Positions 22,741 through 34,086 of a stretch of DNA of 64,000 nt are shown here, piece after piece. Made by a program: the position numbers and the translations under genes. This DNA comes from Ochotona curzoniae (lineage: Eukaryota > Chordata > Mammalia > Lagomorpha > Ochotonidae), in the NCBI RefSeq assembly GCF_017591425.1, contig NW_024466409.1:1054001-1118000 (forward strand), given 5' to 3'. Under the pieces are notes generated by a model. The model did no database searches and was not told the origin of the DNA. It saw only the letters and a list, made by a program, of their open reading frames with translations. Numbering within the stretch: the first letter of the stretch is position 1; the number at the start of each line of letters is the position of its first letter.

Positions 22741-25187
22741 GCGTTCAGAGAAGCGCGTTGGGAGATGAATCCTACTCTGTAGACAGCCCCATCCTTTTCA
22801 GCCTCTTGCATCTCGAGCCTTTGTCTTGTCTCTGTATTCCTTTTTCTAGAGCCGAGTCCTCTGTGACTGCTGAGACCTCCGTTGGCTACTTCCTGCCTTT
22901 TTTTCTTTTTTTTCTAGAAAGTGAGAGGCTAGGAGGCTGATGGAACGATGGTTAATGCTTCCAAGTGCTGACGGTCAGATGCAGAGTGCTGCAGAGCTGG
23001 GTCTCTGACCTTGCCAACTTTTATGGGATTGGGGAGTTTTCCATGGGAAGGGGAAGTCATCATTTCTCCAGCAGAACAAGGACAATTGTCCACCCTCCCT
23101 CTCCCCCCTTCCCTCCCCGCCTCCCCTCCCGTCAGATTGTGATCTGGGAGTCTGAGTGTGTCCTTGCCGTCCTGTGCTGGACAGCTCACCCAAACAGAGA
23201 CACAGTCGTTTTAGGGGCGGGCGTGTGGGTGGACAGGGGTCCCAGCGCTCCAGTCACTCTCAGGGACTGACAGTCCAAGGGAACAGCTTCAGGGATCACA
23301 AATTCAGACTCTCTGCAGCAGGCCCCTCCCCCAGCTTGGACTTGTGCTTGCCTGGCCTCAAGTAAAACCTCCCTTTAGCTGCCCTCCTCCCCTAATCCGC
23401 CAGAGACCCAGTCAGCTGCTTTAACTTCCCCCTCTGAGTTCCCCATGGCCTGGCAGCGTGTCTGCTGACTCCAGGTCCAAAGCTAGACGCAGGGCCTTCT
23501 CCTTTTCCTGCCTCTCTGCTTGGGACTGACCTCCTCTGACCCCTACACACCCTTCCCCCTACCCCTTGACATCTCTGGTGCTTAGGGATAGCTTTTTGGC
23601 TCTTTATTCATGGGTCTGCTTTTTCTTCCCAGCATCTGGAACACCTCAGCTTGCCTTGGTGCTGCCGTTAGGCTGGGGCAGCTGGAGAGGAGGCTGAGAA
23701 ACACCCTGGCAGAGGAGTGAGCCTGTAGGTGGAGGTGGTTATCACTACCTTGCCTCCCATATTTCTGGAACTCCGCTAGTGGTGCCAGAGCCCTGAAGCC
23801 TGCACCCTGGCCTCCCTCCTGAGGAACACAAATTGGCCAGTCTCTGGCATCCCATTGACTCCACTCCAGTTCCAGACAGCCGGAGACAGACCAGCGTATG
23901 ATCATTCCAGCTTAGCCCCAGCCTGAGGAGCGGACATGGGCAACAAGAGCAGTGGGGCCCTTCTGCTTGCTGAAAAATGGAGCCTCGGGGTAGTGATGGA
24001 TTTGTTCACGCCCTACTAGCTGGTTGGGACAGGCGATGCCAGGCTCTCTGGTCAATGCTGTTTCCCTGGAGTGTTGTGCAGGGGGAGGCTGGGGGTGCTG
24101 GTGTAGAGGGGGCCTCTGAGCTCCTGAGCTCTGAGAGCCGCCCTTGTCTTGTGTCCTGCAGGTGAAGAGTGAGGGACCCAAGCTGATGCCCTTCTTCAAG
24201 GCCACCTGCGTGTACTTTGTGCTTTGGCTGCCCTCCTCCAGCCCATCGTGGGTCAGTGCCCTCATCAAGTGCCTGCCCATCTTCTGCCTCTGGCTCTTCC
24301 TTCTGGCCCATGGCCTTGGATTCGTGCTGGCCCATCCCAGTGCCACCCGCATCTTTGTGGGCCTCATCTTCTCTGCTCTAGGTGATGCCTTTCTCATCTG
24401 GCAGGACCAGGGCTACTTTGTGCACGGTCAGTGGCCACAATAGTTGCTTTGGTGGGGGTGGGGGAGAGTCCTGGGGCTTGGGGAGAGCTATAGAGGGTCT
24501 GGAGATTTGAAAGTCGGAATGTTTGAACCAGAAAGTGTCTGAGGGTTTGTGAGACCAGGGACTGTGGAGGTCTCTCTTGGAGGATGACCTTGCATGTGAT
24601 CTGGGAACCATTGTAGAGTTCTTCAGGGGAGTGGGAGGTATGGCCTTCATCCACCCCTGTTACTGCCAGAGTGAAGCTGCTGGGCAAACACTGTCAGCCC
24701 CAGCACTTGTTAACAGGCCTGACCTTAGCATCCCTCATCCCTTCTCCCAGGTCTGCTGATGTTTGCTGTGACCCATGTCCTCTACGCCTCAGCCTTTGGC
24801 ATGCGGCCACTGGCTCTTCGGACAGGTGTGGTGATGGCAGTGCTGTCAGGCCTGTGCTATGCTGTCCTCTACCCTGGTCTCTCGGGTGCCTTCACCTACC
24901 TGGTGGGAGCCTATGTGGCCCTCATCAGCTTTATGGGCTGGCGAGCCATAGCAGGGCTGCGACTGATTGGGGCAGCATGGCGCTGGACTGAGCTGGCAGC
25001 TGGCGGTGGTGCACTGCTGTTTATCATCTCTGATCTGACCATCGCCCTCAACAAGTTCTGCTTTCCTGTGCCCTACTCGCGGGCAGTCATCATGTCCACC
25101 TACTATGCCGCCCAGATGCTCATTGCGTTGTCAGCCGTCGAGAGCCGGGAGCCGGTAGAAGACTACAGACTGAGCAAGGCCAACTGA
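22293..25187 (+). CDS. TMEM86A: TMEM86A, lysoplasmalogenase-like membrane protein (whole coding span, 3 exons)
   Basis: Coding exons are 22293-22313, 24162-24426 and 24751-25187, joined at GT-AG introns; they sum to 723 bp, or 240 codons plus TGA, the same length as human TMEM86A as I recall it. The protein is a polytopic YhhN/TMEM86-family enzyme. Family members hydrolyse the vinyl-ether bond of lysoplasmalogens in the ER membrane, giving an aldehyde and a glycerophospho-base. The two conserved family aspartates are present: Asp82 in SALGDAFLIWQD and Asp190 in IISDLTIALNKF. Hydrophobic segments fill most of the chain (for example CVYFVLWLP, FCLWLFLLAHGLGFVLA and YLVGAYVALISFMGW). The ATG at 22293 lies in a strong Kozak context (GCCGCCGCCATGG) just before a tiny seven-codon first exon. 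No frameshift or missing residue is seen. The identity rests on near-complete agreement with the human protein from memory. Confidence 0.97.
22314..24161 (+). other. TMEM86A intron 1
   Basis: 1.85 kb intron. Its first ~430 bp continue the CpG island and the rest is unique sequence. A C/T-rich run lies at about 23,090-23,130. No SINE is inserted, unlike the flanking intergenic DNA. Confidence 0.85.
24162..24426 (+). CDS. TMEM86A: TMEM86A coding exon 2
   Basis: Starts after TGTCCTGCAG and reads VKSEGPKLMPFFKATC onward. It ends CAC G|GTCAGT, with a split Gly codon completed in exon 3. It carries the first membrane segments and the conserved Asp of GDAFLIWQD. Confidence 0.96.
24751..25187 (+). 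CDS. TMEM86A: TMEM86A coding exon 3 with stop
   Basis: Starts after CTTCTCCCAG, reads (G)LLMFAVTHVLYASAFG onward and ends in YRLSKAN followed by TGA at 25185-25187. It holds the second conserved Asp (ISDLTIALNKF) and the last membrane spans. Confidence 0.96.
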
Positions 25188-26255
25188 GGCACCCAGGTCT
25201 ACTCATCCTATTCTCCCAGGGGACTCTAGGAGCCTGCAGGAGCTGGACTAGGATGGCTGCAATGCCAGCCTGGGACAGCAGGTACCACCTTGAGGAACTT
25301 GCAAGTTTGAGTGGTAAGCCGAGAAAGGATCTGCTGAGCAAAGCTAGTGGTGCAGGACCATGGTGCAAGCTCAGAGTGAGCCTCGTGCCCTTTGCTGGAG
25401 CCAGAAGTAGTCCTCCCCTCACCTCTATCCCATCAGGACTCTCAATGTCCTGGGAGGGTGCTGGTGCTTCTTAACTCCCTCTGGCCTTAGTGGATGGAAG
25501 AGTCTGACTCCTTTTTGTATGCCTAGCACCAATGAAAATGCCAGGTTCATCCCTGCCTAGTTTTTCTGGTTTGTACAGTGAGAGAAAGATGGAAGAAATC
25601 TGTGCTGAGTAAGGCCAAGGGCTTGAGCCCCTTTCACAGGTCTCTAAGTGGGAAGAGTGGGTGAAGTGGAGTCTCCCTTTTCCTCATCTATCCCAGTTAC
25701 TTGAACAATCTCTGTCTAAGTGGTTGGAGGGGAAGGGTTGTCCGTCCAGGGTAGGCAGAAGAGGGAATTTCTTTGGTCTGGGATCTTAGGATACCAAGGA
25801 TTCAAGTTGATCCCATCTTCTGACAGGCCAGGCCAGCGCGCAGGCCCCATACCAACACCTTCAGACTTTAACCCTTGGGCTAGGGTGAACCATGCCAAAG
25901 GAAGGGGCCAGCATGTGTGCATGTGTGCATGCACGTGTGTGTGTGCACGTGTGTGTGTGTGTGTGTCCTGGTCTTCCTGTGTCTTTCTCTGCCATGTCTC
26001 TGTCCTGCTGTCTGTCGCAGTCTCACAGGAAGCTGCTGAGGGGGTGCTGGACCTGGCTCCGAGAGCTGGTATCCCTTTCCCCTTGCATGCACTCCCAGTG
26101 CTTCCCTCTCTGTCCCTCCTGCACTGGGAGCAGGAGGAGGGAGTTCCATGGACACTTTGGGTCTTGAGACCAGAGGCACATTCAATGCAAAGGGGAGCAA
26201 GGATGGGGCCACTCATCCTCTCCTTCTCATGTGAATAAAAATAAAAATTGAGGGC
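25188..26255 (+). other. TMEM86A: TMEM86A 3' UTR
   Basis: Runs from the TGA to a few bases past the AATAAA at 26,234. It includes a (TG)n-rich tract at about 25,912-25,970, seen as TGTGTGCATGTGTGCATGCA followed by pure GT. The end is inferred from the polyadenylation hexamer, since no closer AATAAA is present. Confidence 0.7.
26234..26239 (+). terminator. Poly(A) signal of TMEM86A
   Basis: Canonical AATAAA within GTGAATAAAAATAAAAATTG, followed by the T/GT-rich GGCTGTCTTGTTTGTCTG about 25 bp downstream, which fits a cleavage element. Confidence 0.75.
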
Positions 26256-26259
26256 TCTT

Positions 26260-28050
26260 GGCTGTCTTGTTTGTCTGCCTGCATGGCCTGTGCCTGTTCT
26301 GGAGGTGGGGGAGTGGCAGTGGCCCAGTGTGTCCTCATAGCCTGCCTCACAGTCCTGGCCAGTGTGTCTTGGTACCAGGCTGGCTCCCTGGCTATGGTGG
26401 GACTATGCTGGCTGGAGTGAGTCTTGCCTCCCTGGTCACATCTGTGGGTGAGGATGTGGTTGAGGAGGGTGGGAGATGGGTAGTATTGGTCACAGTCCAC
26501 GTTTGTCACTGAAACACTCCCCTGGGCATCGATGCCCAGCATTCTTGGGAACTTTAAGTTACTCAGTATCTTCTGCAGATGCCCATTTGTCTCCCTTTCC
26601 CTCTCTAGACCTGCCACCTGCTCTACAATGGCGCAGGGTTCCTCCACGTATCTCCCTGGACTCTGGCCTTATTTGAACAGCTGGGAGGACTGGGATTTGA
26701 TGAGCCAGTGTATACTTCAGCTATGAAGCCCTGGCAGAAGAATGAGGCATCCCCATTCAAGAGGTATTTGTGTTTTCAAAGGTTAAAACCCCAGCTCAGA
26801 AGCAGTCTTGTGTGGTGGTAAATATGCCATTAGTGGAGGTGTCTCAGATCTGTGGAGATGTGATCACAGGAGACTTGGCTCTCATACAGGTGTTGGATGA
26901 ATAGGTGATTTTTCAAGCCAGTTATTACAAAAATCCTTCATGGGGCAAAGGGAATCTCAAAGACACCTGACTTTGAACTGCAGCTCTTGGTAATGGATGC
27001 CAGAATTGTCTTGTCATCTTTACCTGAAAGAGCAAAGCAAAGTCATGTTAGTGTTAATGAAGCTTCAGGGCCTTATGAAAATAGGATCAGATTGGTGATC
27101 TGTGAAGACCTCATTGCTTGTCAGTTTTGGAGCCAGTGCTCTGGGCCCATGTGCTTCCAGTTAGACCTGTCTTCTGGGGATCCCTCTTTGGGAAATGAAA
27201 GCCAAGAAGTGCCCACAGTGCTGTCCCTGGCCTAGATCTGTTGCACACAGTTCAGCAGTTCTTCCGGAGGCATTGTCATCTCGATGCCAGACACCTAGCT
27301 GAGCACTTGAGAGTCAGCAACAGGACCTGGTCCTTCCCCCAGAAGGAAAGGCCTCTGTAACTTGATGGGACGGGGGCGGGGAACACGTCTGTAACCACGG
27401 AGACCAGAGAGGGACAGAGGATGAGACAGAAGAGGTAGGGGAAGGAAGAACGTGTTGGTTGGGCTTTTAAAGATTAGTGGAAAGTGAGGTGGGGGAATTT
27501 AAGCAAAAGGGAGCAAGGCTGGCTAGCTTGGCATTTAAAGAATTTGTGCTGCTAGCTCTGTAGCTCTGAAGGCACTGAACTGTGTAAGAGAGAAGAAAAT
27601 ATTTCCTCTGATGTGTACACACATGAGAAGAAATGTGGCCTGCAGGTGCAAGAAGGAGGGTTCCCTCTGTCCTCCCCCATTTGTGCCTCCCATCTGGCTT
27701 TATTCTAGACTGGTAGTTCAATCTTGATTACACATCAGGAACACTTGCAGAACTTCCTAAACATTTAGATTCCCTCTGGAAACCTGGCAGAGTCTGGGAC
27801 TGGCAAGTCTGGTTAAGGACTGATGACAAGTAACTTAGTTAAAGGAGGGTCGAGGTAGGCCCACCAAGGATTGCAAACCACAACTTCACTGGGCATCACA
27901 AGCCCCCATGTCTGTAGGGGTCAGCACATAATGAATGACATCAAGTTGACAGGACAGCAGGTGGCCAGCTAAGGTCTGTACTACTTGGTGGTGGTCACTT
28001 GAAATAAAAAATGGTAATCAGCTTATCAAAGAGTGTTGCTTAATGGCCCA
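26260..28050. other. Intergenic, mostly unique
   Basis: Between the TMEM86A poly(A) site and the first clear Ig relic. Holds the weak FnIII-like piece and a MER5-like relic near 27,715-27,800. No ORF with coding character. Confidence 0.6.
27050..27200 (-). pseudogene. Weak FnIII-like fragment
   Basis: Minus strand contains RSNWKHMGPEHWLQN, a stop, then MRSSQITNLI. This loosely fits an FnIII C'-E segment (W........T...NL). Stops interrupt it. Low certainty. Confidence 0.18.
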
Positions 28051-28193
28051 AGAGGTCATGGCTGTGCAGCTCTACCTTCAGCCTCTTACACCATGACCTG
28101 CCCTGGGTCAGGATGTGGTTCTTGGCCTGGACCTGGTGGAGCTACCACCTTACTACAGTGGCCTGCACTGCTAGGCCTCAGGCTCAGTCTTAC

Positions 28194-28310
28194 CTTGGAC
28201 AGCCCGGAGTCAAGGGTGGCTTTGCCATGGATGGTGAGTATGCAGGTGCTGTGGTCCTTTGCTTGCTTATTCACCAGAATGCTATACTTGCTACTCTCCA
28301 AGGTACACAC
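28194..28310 (-). pseudogene. IGSF22-like exon relic: Ig C'-E strands with intact donor
   Basis: Minus strand reads SSKYSILVNKQAKDHST then CILTIHGKATLDSGLSK and ends at AAG|GTAAGA, a perfect donor. Pattern is the Ig D-E strands (KY.I.V.....CTLTI....DSG.Y). LDSGLSK has Ser where Tyr is normal. Upstream strands are scrambled. Confidence 0.5.
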
Positions 28311-29845
28311 ATTAGCTGGGAAATTGCACCAGAATTTGGAGTTGCTGTGATGCTGACGTTGCGTTTGTGGAGGGCTGCTGTGCAACATGGGTTTCCAAGA
28401 ATGAAACAAGTCACAGTGCAGCCTTGGGCACTTCTCTGGACACACGGAGGATGCTATGTGGTACAGGTTTTTTGTTTCTAGTAGAAGAGCTTCTGTGGTC
28501 ACCTCTAGCATTGCCCAGGCACAAGTGTGTATGACTTCTTTGGTCATAGCATCACCCAGTTACCTTCCCCCAGTGCAGTGAGGTCCCAGATAGGAAAGAT
28601 TGGAGCTGTTAGGTTGGGCCTGAACCCCTAGCCCTCTTTGTATCCTCACCTGGTGGGAACATAGCCTGGACCCCCTTGTCACACTTGATGGGTTCACTAG
28701 CTAGCCCTCACCTCACATACAGCCTGAATTTGTAAGAAGTATTTCTTTTGGAGAGGCCTCCTACTGTTCAGCAGGTGACTGAGCTGGAGTCCTGAGATCA
28801 CTCTTTGCCATCTTATGCCTGCAATTCAGGGATCTAGCAGAGGGTGGGTCTCCTTCAATGGGATCCCCACCAGGCCAGAGAGAGACTGCAGCTGTGGGAT
28901 CAGACTTGCAAAGACCCTGCCTGCACCAGGGCTAGAAGTTCTGGGGTAGGATAGACAGCCAATCAATCTGCAAATACATCCCCACTCAACACAAAACCCA
29001 CATCCTACACATAATACTCCTAAACCCTAACATTCCCCTTTTCTCTGATTTATGCAGTTATCACTGTCAATTAACAACCTTGAGTATTCACTAACCTCCA
29101 AATTCAGTTCTACTGACTCACACTTTTACCCTGAAAGTCAATACTCTCCAACATACCTTGCACATCCATACCTTATGTATTCAAGATCCTTGCCTTTAAA
29201 CCAGTCAACACCACCACATCCACTTCTGGGTAGTATCCCTGCCTCTCGTTTTAAACTCAGCATCCTCCCAACCACCTACCCAACACCTCCACTTAGACCT
29301 CTGCATACCCCTAATGACCTTACTTAACCAGAACTTGAGTCCATTGGCTGTGCCTGACTCCTAGTCTGTGTTTGCTGGCTTGCTTTTGTCTGTGAGTCCT
29401 TCCTTCTGTGAGGCAGCTTTCAGGGAGAGGAGATGATGTGAATACTCTGATCAGGTCTTCCTAGTCAGGACAGACATTCTCTGCTCCGAATAGGCTGATT
29501 CTGTTGAAATGAGTAGTCCCATACACATTAACAAGAGTTGGATAGTATACGGGGTTGTCTGGATCCTGTTTATTCACAGCTATCACTTGAAATGCATATT
29601 CTGTGTCCTCCATATTATCCATAGTTCCCTTGTTTCCCAGAATGGGAAGCTACAGGGTCATGAGGTCAGGGGTGGCATCCATAGGATAAGAGACCCTACA
29701 GTGAGAAACTGTAAGAGGTCAAAAGAGTTGAGGGAAGGGAGGCTGTTAACAGAGTTAGATTGGGTCCACTCAGTAGGAACTCCTTGGGTCCCTTCTGGGC
29801 TTCTGCCCCTAGAACCTTATCCCAGATGGGCTTCTTTTTTTTAAT
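28311..29845. other. Intergenic, partly G-poor
   Basis: 28,965-29,335 is strikingly poor in G on the + strand (C/A/T text). No gene recognised. Confidence 0.5.
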
Positions 29846-29849
29846 CGTA

Positions 29850-30160
29850 GTTTTAAAAATATATATTTTTATTTTTATTGAAAAAATAATTTACAGAGAA
29901 AAGGGGAGACAGAGACAAAGATCTTCAGTCTGCTGGTTCACTCCCTAAGTGGCTGCAGCGGCTGGAGCTGAACTGATCCGAAGCCAGGAGCCTGGAGCTT
30001 CTTCCGGATCTCCCATATGGGAGTATCCTTTACAGTTTTTCCAGGCTACAAGCAGGGAGCTGAAAGGGAGGTGGAGCAGCTGGAACATGAACTGGTGCCC
30101 ATATGGGATCCCGGCATGTGCAAGGTGAGGACTTAGCCATTGAGTCATTGTGCCAGGCCC
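29850..30160 (-). repeat. C-SINE
   Basis: Reverse copy with CAAGGTGAGGACTTAGCCAT and TGCCAGGCCC head; ~40 bp deleted in the middle. Confidence 0.9.
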
Positions 30161-30415
30161 CCAGATGGGGATCTTACTGATCTCCACCCATAGGTTGCTG
30201 TGGATCTTTCTTTGCTACACAATGTTCACAAGCACTGGGCTCCTTTCTTCTGATTGTGGTAGTCATGGTTTTGTCACATCAGTCACTAGAGGCTGGGAGG
30301 CAAGGCCAGGAAGCTCTGCAGAATACAGACAGAGGGCAAAGGTTAGGAGGGGGGGTCATGTGGACAGTTACCTATCACTTGCTAACCTCTGCCCTTCCCT
30401 TTAAAAATATTTTAA

Positions 30416-30606
30416 ACCAATGATTCTTAAGTGAAAAGTTAAAAAAAAAAAAAAACAAAAAACAAAATCACCACTAACAGCTAGTGTTCAGGTCCCTTCC
30501 CTAGATGTTCTGATTTAATTGGCCTGGGGTAGAGGACAAGTATTCACATTCTTTAAGGGCCCCAAGAGATTTTCATATGTAGCCAAGTGTGAGAATCACT
30601 GATTTA
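30416..30606. repeat. MER5-like relic with A-rich insertion
   Basis: CCAATGATTCTTAAGTG ... TTCTGATTTAATTGGCCTGG ... GTGTGAGAATCACTGATTTA. Confidence 0.65.
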
Positions 30607-30665
30607 AACCTGTGTGACCCATAGTGCCCCAGAGCTTACTGTACCTACGGTGTTGGCACACCGAG
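30607..30665 (-). pseudogene. Possible IGSF22-like relic: Ig F-G strands
   Basis: Minus strand reads RCANTVGTVSSGALWVTQ, close to the standard Ig ending (Y.C.A.N..G.VSS.A.L.V). A MER5-like element abuts it at 30,605. The residues before Arg do not continue the domain. Confidence 0.35.
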
Positions 30666-31089
30666 ACAAGGAAATCAGTTGGGAGGTGTGTAGCAAGTAA
30701 ATGATTAGTACACATTGTTGAAATGCCAGTGTTGTCAAGGGTTTTCTTTGGGTAAACCAGAGTGATTTCAAGGTCCCTAAAGTAACATCAGTGTCACTTG
30801 GATTCCAGGATGATTTCTGGGATGGAAAAGGAAGTGTAGTTAGTTCCCTGGAATGGCGCACATTCTAGGCACATGCATGTAGTGTGATCTGATAGGAAGA
30901 GCTGAGAGTCTCTGCCCGAAGAGATACCGTGTTCTTACTGTGGGAGCAGTCTGTCTTATGGGGTAGCTAGTGATGATCCTGTGGGATCCTCACAGACCAG
31001 GGTCTGACCTCTATCTCCATGGAGCACCGGACTCCATCACTGACCTATGGAGTTTCCTGCAGACACTTGCTAAATCTCTAGTGCATTGC

Positions 31090-31200
31090 TTGTATACTCC
31101 GATACAGAACTGGTGGGCTTTTCCTCCTTCTGTCTTGTTGGTGAAGTTGGTGACTCTGCCATCCACCTTGCTTGTCTTAATCCTTAGCGTGATTTGGGGA
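31090..31200 (-). pseudogene. Weak Ig-like fragment
   Basis: Minus strand contains VTNFTNKTEGGKAHQFC, which fits an Ig A'-B strand (...V.EGGKA.F.C). The same bases read on the + strand give a hydrophobic string, so the match could be chance. Confidence 0.18.
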
Positions 31201-31677
31201 CTGGGAATAGCTTTAGCATATGGCTTTGGAGCCATGGGTCAGAACAGCTTCCTGCCGCTCATGGGAGGTTTAGCCTGACTGGGGTTTAGATGGATTCTGG
31301 GCCTTTAGGCTTCCTTGCCCTTCCCTGTGCATGTCATCTCTCTTCCAGCTCTCGCCAGAAGACCTTGATTCTTGTCTCTCTGAGCCTCCTGCCTGGGTAC
31401 TGCCTGCTTTAGCTGACTCTTGTGTTCCCTTCCACAGAGGTTCCCTTTGTTGCAGCTTTTCAGTGGTCCAACGAAGACAGTGCTGTCTCATCGCACAGTA
31501 TATGTTAGGGTTACATGTCTGTTGGCCTGAGGGACTGCTAGGGCTGCTTTGTTTCTGCACCTGCAGTGCTGAGAGCGCAGAGGAGGGGCTCAGCCATGCA
31601 TCAAACTGAGCTGCGATTCAACTGTTCCTACCCCATGGCTCTGTGTAAACGCAGGTGGGAAGAGGTGGCTATGGTGA

Positions 31678-31795
31678 GTGCATTTCTGTGTCGACCACAA
31701 ATTCATCATTTCTGTGTCGATCAAATTCATCATTCATTCATTCATTCAAATTCATCATTCATTCATTCATTTCTGTGTCGATCATCAAATTCACA
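31678..31795. repeat. Compound tandem repeat
   Basis: TTTCTGTGTCGA occurs three times (about 31,682, 31,709, 31,769) interleaved with AAATTCATCATT and (CATT)n. Confidence 0.85.
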
Positions 31796-32015
31796 AGGCC
31801 AGCTCATCTCTCCTTATCATCTCAAGTCCCTTTCCCTCCTATCATTTCATCTTTCTCTCCCATCTTATTTTATCCTCTATCCTGTTTTCCTTCTTCCAAT
31901 TTCACTTCCAGTCTCACTACCCTCCCAACTGACCTCACCTCTATCCTTAAATCTCACCTCTCTGCTACCTTGCTTCCACCTTGCTTCCAACCATGTTCTC
32001 AGCCTCAAGTGAATA
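31796..32015. repeat. Pyrimidine-rich, G-poor tract
   Basis: TCTCCTTATCATCTCAAGTC-type C/T text with short near-repeats (TTGCTTCCACC/TTGCTTCCAACC). Confidence 0.6.
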
Positions 32016-32395
32016 ATCATACTTATGTTACACATTTGAAGATCTTTCAAGTACTTGACTGTATTCTTTGGAGTCAATAGAAATAGATTAAAAAAAAAAC
32101 CCCACCCTATTCTAGGTGGAAAATGGAGGCTTGGTGAGGCTTACCTGGTCAGGAAGTCATAAAGGTACATAATTTCTTGGGGCGCCATCTCAGCTGATCA
32201 TAAAAGCTTCAGGTGTCTTGACTGCTGCCTTAAGAACTGTTGTTCTGGTCTGATTTTCTTCCCTGCCTCCCTTCCTACACTAGGAAGACCCATTACAGTC
32301 GTGTAGAGAGATACATAGATGCATAGCTGTCCCGTAGAGTTGCTGTGGCATGAAGTACACTACTCAGGGCCCTTCCCAATGACTCATGATCCATA

Positions 32396-32460
32396 GTCAG
32401 CTGAGCCTGGCCAGGAAACTCGCTGCTGCCACACAGTGTGGCATCCTTAACCTTAAACGT
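32396..32460 (-). pseudogene. Possible IGSF22-like relic: Ig F-G strands
   Basis: Minus strand reads FKVKDATLCGSSEFPGQAQL, resembling the end of an Ig domain (D.GTY.C..SNEFG.A.AQL). The key Tyr is missing and no splice site was identified, so this is weaker than its neighbours. Confidence 0.3.
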
Positions 32461-32869
32461 CTGTGACGCCATCCCCAGACACTATGATTTCACTTTTGCT
32501 GTCGCTCTTCAGCACCTTTCTGTTGAGCTTCCAGACAACTCTAGGCTCTTCCTAGGAGAGAGAGGTCTCAAATATGGCTGGCTGGTGCTCTGCTACCTTC
32601 AGCGGCTTCCTTTCTTCCAAGTGCTTGGGTGGCTCATCTGCAACCAACAGTAGGAGGGGCAGTCCTTTGGTTGCAGTCCTGGCCCCTCCTGAGGGAGGAC
32701 GTGGTGAAAGGGTGGGAGACTTAGGTGGTCCTGGCTTCTTCACGCCAGCATTTGGAGGGAAGCATTGTTTCTTTCCGCTTGCAAACTCTTCTTCTCTGGA
32801 GTCCCCTCCTGTGGTAGTCACATGGTTTCTTCCCCAGTTATGGTAAAACAATTTTTTAAAAAATCACTG

Positions 32870-33040
32870 TTTTAGCCATTTTGTATATATTAACTCACCT
32901 AATCTTCACATGGGTAGATTCTATTATTCCTTGTTTTACAGATGGGAGGAATTGAGGCAGAAAAATTTATCCAGCTTGTCCTAAATCACACAGCTTGTGG
33001 CAGAAACTTGGATTTGAACCCTAGCAATCTAGGTTGAGAG
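32870..33040 (+). repeat. MIR relic
   Basis: TTAACTCACCTAATCTTCAC, TTTTACAGATGGGAGGAATT and TTGGATTTGAACCCTAGC follow the MIR order closely. Confidence 0.85.
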
Positions 33041-33050
33041 TGTGCTTTTT

Positions 33051-33283
33051 TAGAAGTATAGGTTTATTTTTATTTTTGTTAGAAACCAGGAGCCCAGAGC
33101 CTCTTCTGAGTCTCCTACATGGTGCAGGGTCCCAAGGCTTTGGGTTGTCCTCGACTGCTTTCCCAGGCCACAAGCAGGGAGTTGGATGGGAAGTGGAGCT
33201 GCCGGGATCAGAACTGGCGCCTGTCTGCGATCCCGGCATGTGCAAGGCAAGGAGTTAGCCACCAGGTTACTGTGCTGGGCCTG
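33051..33283 (-). repeat. C-SINE, internally deleted, with TSD
   Basis: Jumps from GGTTTATTTTTATTTTTGTT to GAAACCAGGAGCC, missing ~90 bp. Duplicated GAG.TGTGCTTTTTTA at 33,037 and 33,284. Confidence 0.9.
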
Positions 33284-33299
33284 AGAATGTGCTTTTTTA

Positions 33300-33545
33300 A
33301 AGGGCTTTTTCTTCTGAGATTTTCTTATTTTCATTTTGAATTGAAAGGGAAAGAGAGATTCTGAGATTCCACATGAGGATTCACACCACAATTGCCCCCA
33401 GTAGCAAGGGCTGGCAAGGCCAAAGGCGAGAACTTGGAATGCAACCCAGGTCTCCCACATGGTGGCAAGGACTCAAGTACCTGGGCTTTCATCTGTTGCC
33501 TCCTAGGGTGTATACTAATAGGAAGCTGGTCAGAAGCAGAGTAGC
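33300..33545 (-). repeat. C-SINE, degraded
   Basis: GCAACCCAGGTCTCCCACAT and GGTCAGAAGCAGAGTAGCTG mark a reversed old copy. Confidence 0.6.
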
Positions 33546-33547
33546 TG

Positions 33548-33835
33548 GGCCTGGCATGATGGCTCAGTTGGCTAATCATATGGGTGTTGGTTCAGGTCCC
33601 AGCTGCCCTATTTCCCACCCAAGTTCCCTGCTTCTGGGAAAGCATTAGAAAATGCCAGGATCTTCCTTGGGATCCTGCTCCCATGTGGAAGACTCAGAAG
33701 AAGCTCCTGGCTCCTGACCTTAAGTCAGCACAGCTTCGGTCACTGTGGCGACTTGGGGAGTGAACCAGCAGATGGAAGACTTTTCTATCTCTCCGTCTCT
33801 CTGTAAATCTGACTGTTCAGTTAAAATAAATAAAA
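33548..33835 (+). repeat. C-SINE
   Basis: GGGCCTGGCATGATGGCTCA to AAAATAAATAAAAAG; abuts the reversed copy on its left. Confidence 0.88.
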
Positions 33836-34086
33836 AGCAGAGTGGCTATGACTTGCATGAGGCACTCCAAGATGGGAAATGGGAATTCATGTGGCAACCT
33901 AATCACTGCTCAAAGTGATTAAATGCTCTGAGCCATTATGCTACAGTGCTGCATGGTGCCCATTCACAGCATCTTCCCTTACATGTATTCCCTCTCCTTG
34001 CCCCCCCCAGCCCTTTTCTCTGTAGCCCCCATTCCTCTCCCCTCCCCTGACATGTTCACCTTGTACCCCCTGATGTCTATACTCAC

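Noticed and set aside
22155..22811. 218-codon minus-strand ORF in the TMEM86A CpG island
   Set aside because: Arg/Pro/Gly-rich translation typical of CpG islands; covers exon 1 antisense.
28033..28481. 105- and 122-codon + ORFs as a possible processed pseudogene
   Set aside because: No known protein matches on the + strand; the minus-strand Ig reading with a splice donor is more convincing.
28965..29335. Possible nuclear mitochondrial insertion
   Set aside because: Strand composition is mitochondrial-like, but I recognise no mitochondrial gene or tRNA in it.
30970..31278. 102-codon hydrophobic + strand ORF resembling membrane helices
   Set aside because: No family match; composition of the strand explains it, and the opposite strand has an Ig-like reading.
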